Shown here piece by piece: positions 62,546-64,000 of a DNA stretch of 64,000 nucleotides (positions are counted from its first letter, which is position 1; each line of letters starts with the position of its first letter). The DNA comes from Sebaldella sp. S0638. GTDB lineage: Bacteria > Fusobacteriota > Fusobacteriia > Fusobacteriales > Leptotrichiaceae. A program made the position numbers and the translations under genes. The stretch covers positions 1 through 64,000 of the forward strand of contig NZ_JAMZGM010000003.1 in assembly GCF_024158605.1 (NCBI RefSeq), read 5' to 3'. Below the pieces are notes generated by a model. It saw nothing but the letters and a program-made list of their open reading frames with translations. It did no database searches and was not told the origin of the DNA.

Positions 62546-63510
62546 TTATTTTTAAGATTTGTTTTATTTTTTACCTCCAACGGGTACACTCCGTAATGTT
62601 TTTTAAAAATCTGAGAAAAATAACCGTAATTTTCATATCCAATCATATTGGCTACCTCTGAAACTTTCATATTTCTATCCCTAAGCATGCTGTATGCCCT
62701 GTCAAGTTTGATATTTTTAAGAAATTCATGCATTCCCATTCCGGTTTTTTCCTTGAATTTTTTGCTTAACTCTCCCCTGTTTATATAAAATTTCTTGTGT
62801 ATCTTTGCCAGCAGATCAGGTTCATTATAATTATTTTCCATATAATCCACAACATTTTCAAAAATATCACTTTCATAGTCGTCTATTTCAATAATAGATT
62901 TAATGAAAACAGTTATTATTCCGCCCATTCCTTCATTTACTTTGGAAAAAGCAAAGAATTTTTTCCCCCATTTTGCTTCATATCTCATTACCAGATCCAG
63001 TATATTGAGCAGTTTTTCCTGTGTATTTCTTATAAACTTTTTTTCATTCGGAACCAGATTTTCTCTAAGATAACGTACACTCTTGCTTACATCTTTATCC
63101 TCATTAAAATTATCCAGATATGTTTTACTCAGTACCATTATGAGCATTTTTATTTTTCTGCCCGGCGAGGGAATAAAAATTTCCTTTGTTTCACTCCCGC
63201 CATAACTCAAAAACAGCTCCCCGGCCTTCAGGTTATAGCTTTCTTTTTCCGAATATTTTACTGTTATTTCTCCCTCTTTCAAAAAACAAATTATCAGGCA
63301 GTCTCCAAAGCTTTTATTACTGCATTCATAATAATTTTTCACTTTAGCTTCTATTTTTAACAGTTCCACCCCTTCACACATTACCTGATGAATAATATTT
63401 CCTTTGTCATCACCGTTCAATATATGGTATTCCCTTTCCGTGGAGCCTATTTCCACCTCGTCTACCATATATTCAAGTGATTTCAAATATTGCTGACAAT
63501 AGTTCTTCAT
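62539..63510 (-). CDS. AraC-family transcriptional regulator
   Basis: 323 aa from the ATG at 63510, 7 nt after GGAGGT; a reading frame 8 codons longer lacks a site. The N-terminal sensory region (about 1-210) has a cupin-like stretch (VKYSEKESYNLKAGELFLSYGG). The C-terminal double HTH (about 220-315) has KKFYINRGELSKKFKEKTGM and the family signature MKVSEVANMIGYENYGYFSQIFKKHYG, then YPLE. Probably an activator of nearby or distant sugar or stress genes; no target is indicated. Confidence 0.9.
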   Translation of the reverse strand: MKNYCQQYLKSLEYMVDEVEIGSTEREYHILNGDDKGNIIHQVMCEGVELLKIEAKVKNYYECSNKSFGDCLIICFLKEGEITVKYSEKESYNLKAGELFLSYGGSETKEIFIPSPGRKIKMLIMVLSKTYLDNFNEDKDVSKSVRYLRENLVPNEKKFIRNTQEKLLNILDLVMRYEAKWGKKFFAFSKVNEGMGGIITVFIKSIIEIDDYESDIFENVVDYMENNYNEPDLLAKIHKKFYINRGELSKKFKEKTGMGMHEFLKNIKLDRAYSMLRDRNMKVSEVANMIGYENYGYFSQIFKKHYGVYPLEVKNKTNLKNKK

Positions 63511-63596
63511 ATTTTTTACCTCCAAGCTTAACATTCGTCTAAAGGCAATTTTTATAATAATTTTTTATTGTTGAAAAATTTTTCTTTTCCTCTATT

Positions 63597-63624
63597 AATA
63601 TACCTGATTTGAAACAATTGTCAA
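63597..63624 (-). promoter_or_regulatory. Promoter of the AraC-family gene
   Basis: Minus strand TTGACA (63624-63619), 16-nt spacer, TATATT (63602-63597). This leaves a leader of roughly 80 nt before the ATG at 63510. Confidence 0.65.
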
Positions 63625-63700
63625 GTTTATTTATGCCTAACTTTTTATTTATAATATAATTAATTCTACTGTTTTTTTTACTAAAATATGAATTTTAAAA

Positions 63701-63727
63701 AAGAACTGCCGGTAAAATCCGGCAGCT
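63701..63727 (-). terminator. Terminator of the deacetylase gene
   Basis: Perfect 7-bp GC-rich stem CTGCCGG / CCGGCAG (63706-63712 with 63719-63725), then TTCTTTTTT on the minus strand, 20 nt after the stop codon at 63747. Confidence 0.8.
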
Positions 63728-63746
63728 TTATATACTTTATGCATAA

Positions 63747-64000
63747 TTATTTTCTATGTTGAAATTTTGGGCTGTAAACTGTAAGCTCCTCGAAATCATA
63801 CCCTTTATTTCTGTAATAATCAATTATTGACTGTAATGCATCTGCTGTTGTTGTTTTTGCAGCACTGTCATGCATTAATAAATTTATCTTCGTAGCACCG
63901 CAGCTGGTAGCATTTTTCACCAGAACATCAACCGGACGCTTGTTTCCTGCTGCATCAGTACTGTCACAATTCCAGTCCTGATAGACGAATCCTTCTTCAT
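63747..64000 (-). CDS. Polysaccharide deacetylase, C-terminal part (runs off the window)
   Basis: At least 84 codons, entering from beyond 64000 and ending at TAA 63747-63749. The translation reads EEGFVYQDWNCDSTDAAG, then LLMHDSAAKTTTADALQSII and YDFEELTVYSPKFQHRK. The DWNCDS...(L)LMHD-x-x-x-KTTT-x-AL-x-x-II pattern is the C-terminal end of NodB-type peptidoglycan GlcNAc deacetylases, including the His-containing LLMHD motif. The N-terminal metal site lies outside the window. Confidence 0.85.
   Translation of the reverse strand, partial: EEGFVYQDWNCDSTDAAGNKRPVDVLVKNATSCGATKINLLMHDSAAKTTTADALQSIIDYYRNKGYDFEELTVYSPKFQHRK

Overview
The window is AT-rich, has tightly packed genes mostly on the minus strand, uses strong GGAGG ribosome binding sites and several TTG starts, and encodes a Gram-negative envelope (LPS-type glycosyltransferases, LPS kinase, lipoprotein). 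Together with the GH4/PTS alpha-glucoside genes this fits a member of the Fusobacteriota. A large-genome, Sebaldella-like or Leptotrichia-like organism is my best guess; this is inferred from gene content, not from any marker search.

Layout. (1) 76-6085: two tandem copies of an alpha-glucoside PTS permease (EIICB) plus a GH4 6-phospho-alpha-glucosidase. Each copy has its own near-consensus promoter, and a terminator lies between them. (2) 6385-8156: an ArsR-like regulator and a PEP-mutase/isocitrate-lyase superfamily enzyme. (3) 8468-16785: a seven-gene operon holding a divergent chemosensory system (a CheA split into two genes, two MCP-like receptors, a CheW-like protein) followed by a ROK sugar kinase and an RpiR/SIS regulator. 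No CheY, CheR or CheB is present. The CheA halves appear to have lost the phospho-accepting His and the ATP-lid glycines. (4) 17095-21831 (plus strand): trpS, a ~108-bp tandem repeat, an EVE-domain protein, and a cobalamin methionine synthase whose activation domain is a separate gene. (5) 21955-27377: small unknown and membrane proteins, rlmB, murA, a YueI-like protein and a DUF4912 protein. (6) 27406-46395: tsaD, then a long minus-strand surface-polysaccharide/LPS core locus. It has six GT9-like heptosyltransferase-type enzymes, four GT4s, a GT2, an LPS kinase, UDP-glucose dehydrogenase, a UDP-glucuronate-epimerase-like enzyme, a hexapeptide acyltransferase, an O-antigen ligase and a polysaccharide deacetylase. 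(7) 46528-50448: a DUF2164 protein, a large unknown protein and a secreted M28 peptidase. (8) 50518-57893: a translationally coupled seven-gene lipid/glycolipid-type biosynthetic operon (SDR, GT2, GT1, OleD-like reductase, FabH-like ketosynthase, MBL hydrolase, F390-synthetase-like adenylating enzyme). It sits behind a perfect consensus promoter whose -35 box lies inside a perfect 17-bp palindrome. (9) 58047-61894: a complete Pnkp-Hen1 RNA repair cassette. (10) 62062-64000: a META/HslJ lipoprotein, an AraC regulator and the C-terminal end of a polysaccharide deacetylase.

The best candidates for undescribed biology are the apparently kinase-dead split-CheA chemosensory operon linked to a sugar kinase, and the palindrome-controlled FabH/OleD/adenylation/glycosyltransferase operon. 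The diverged ~105-109-bp repeat family at two intergenic sites is also worth attention. All family assignments come from reading motifs in the translated sequence; no database search was run.
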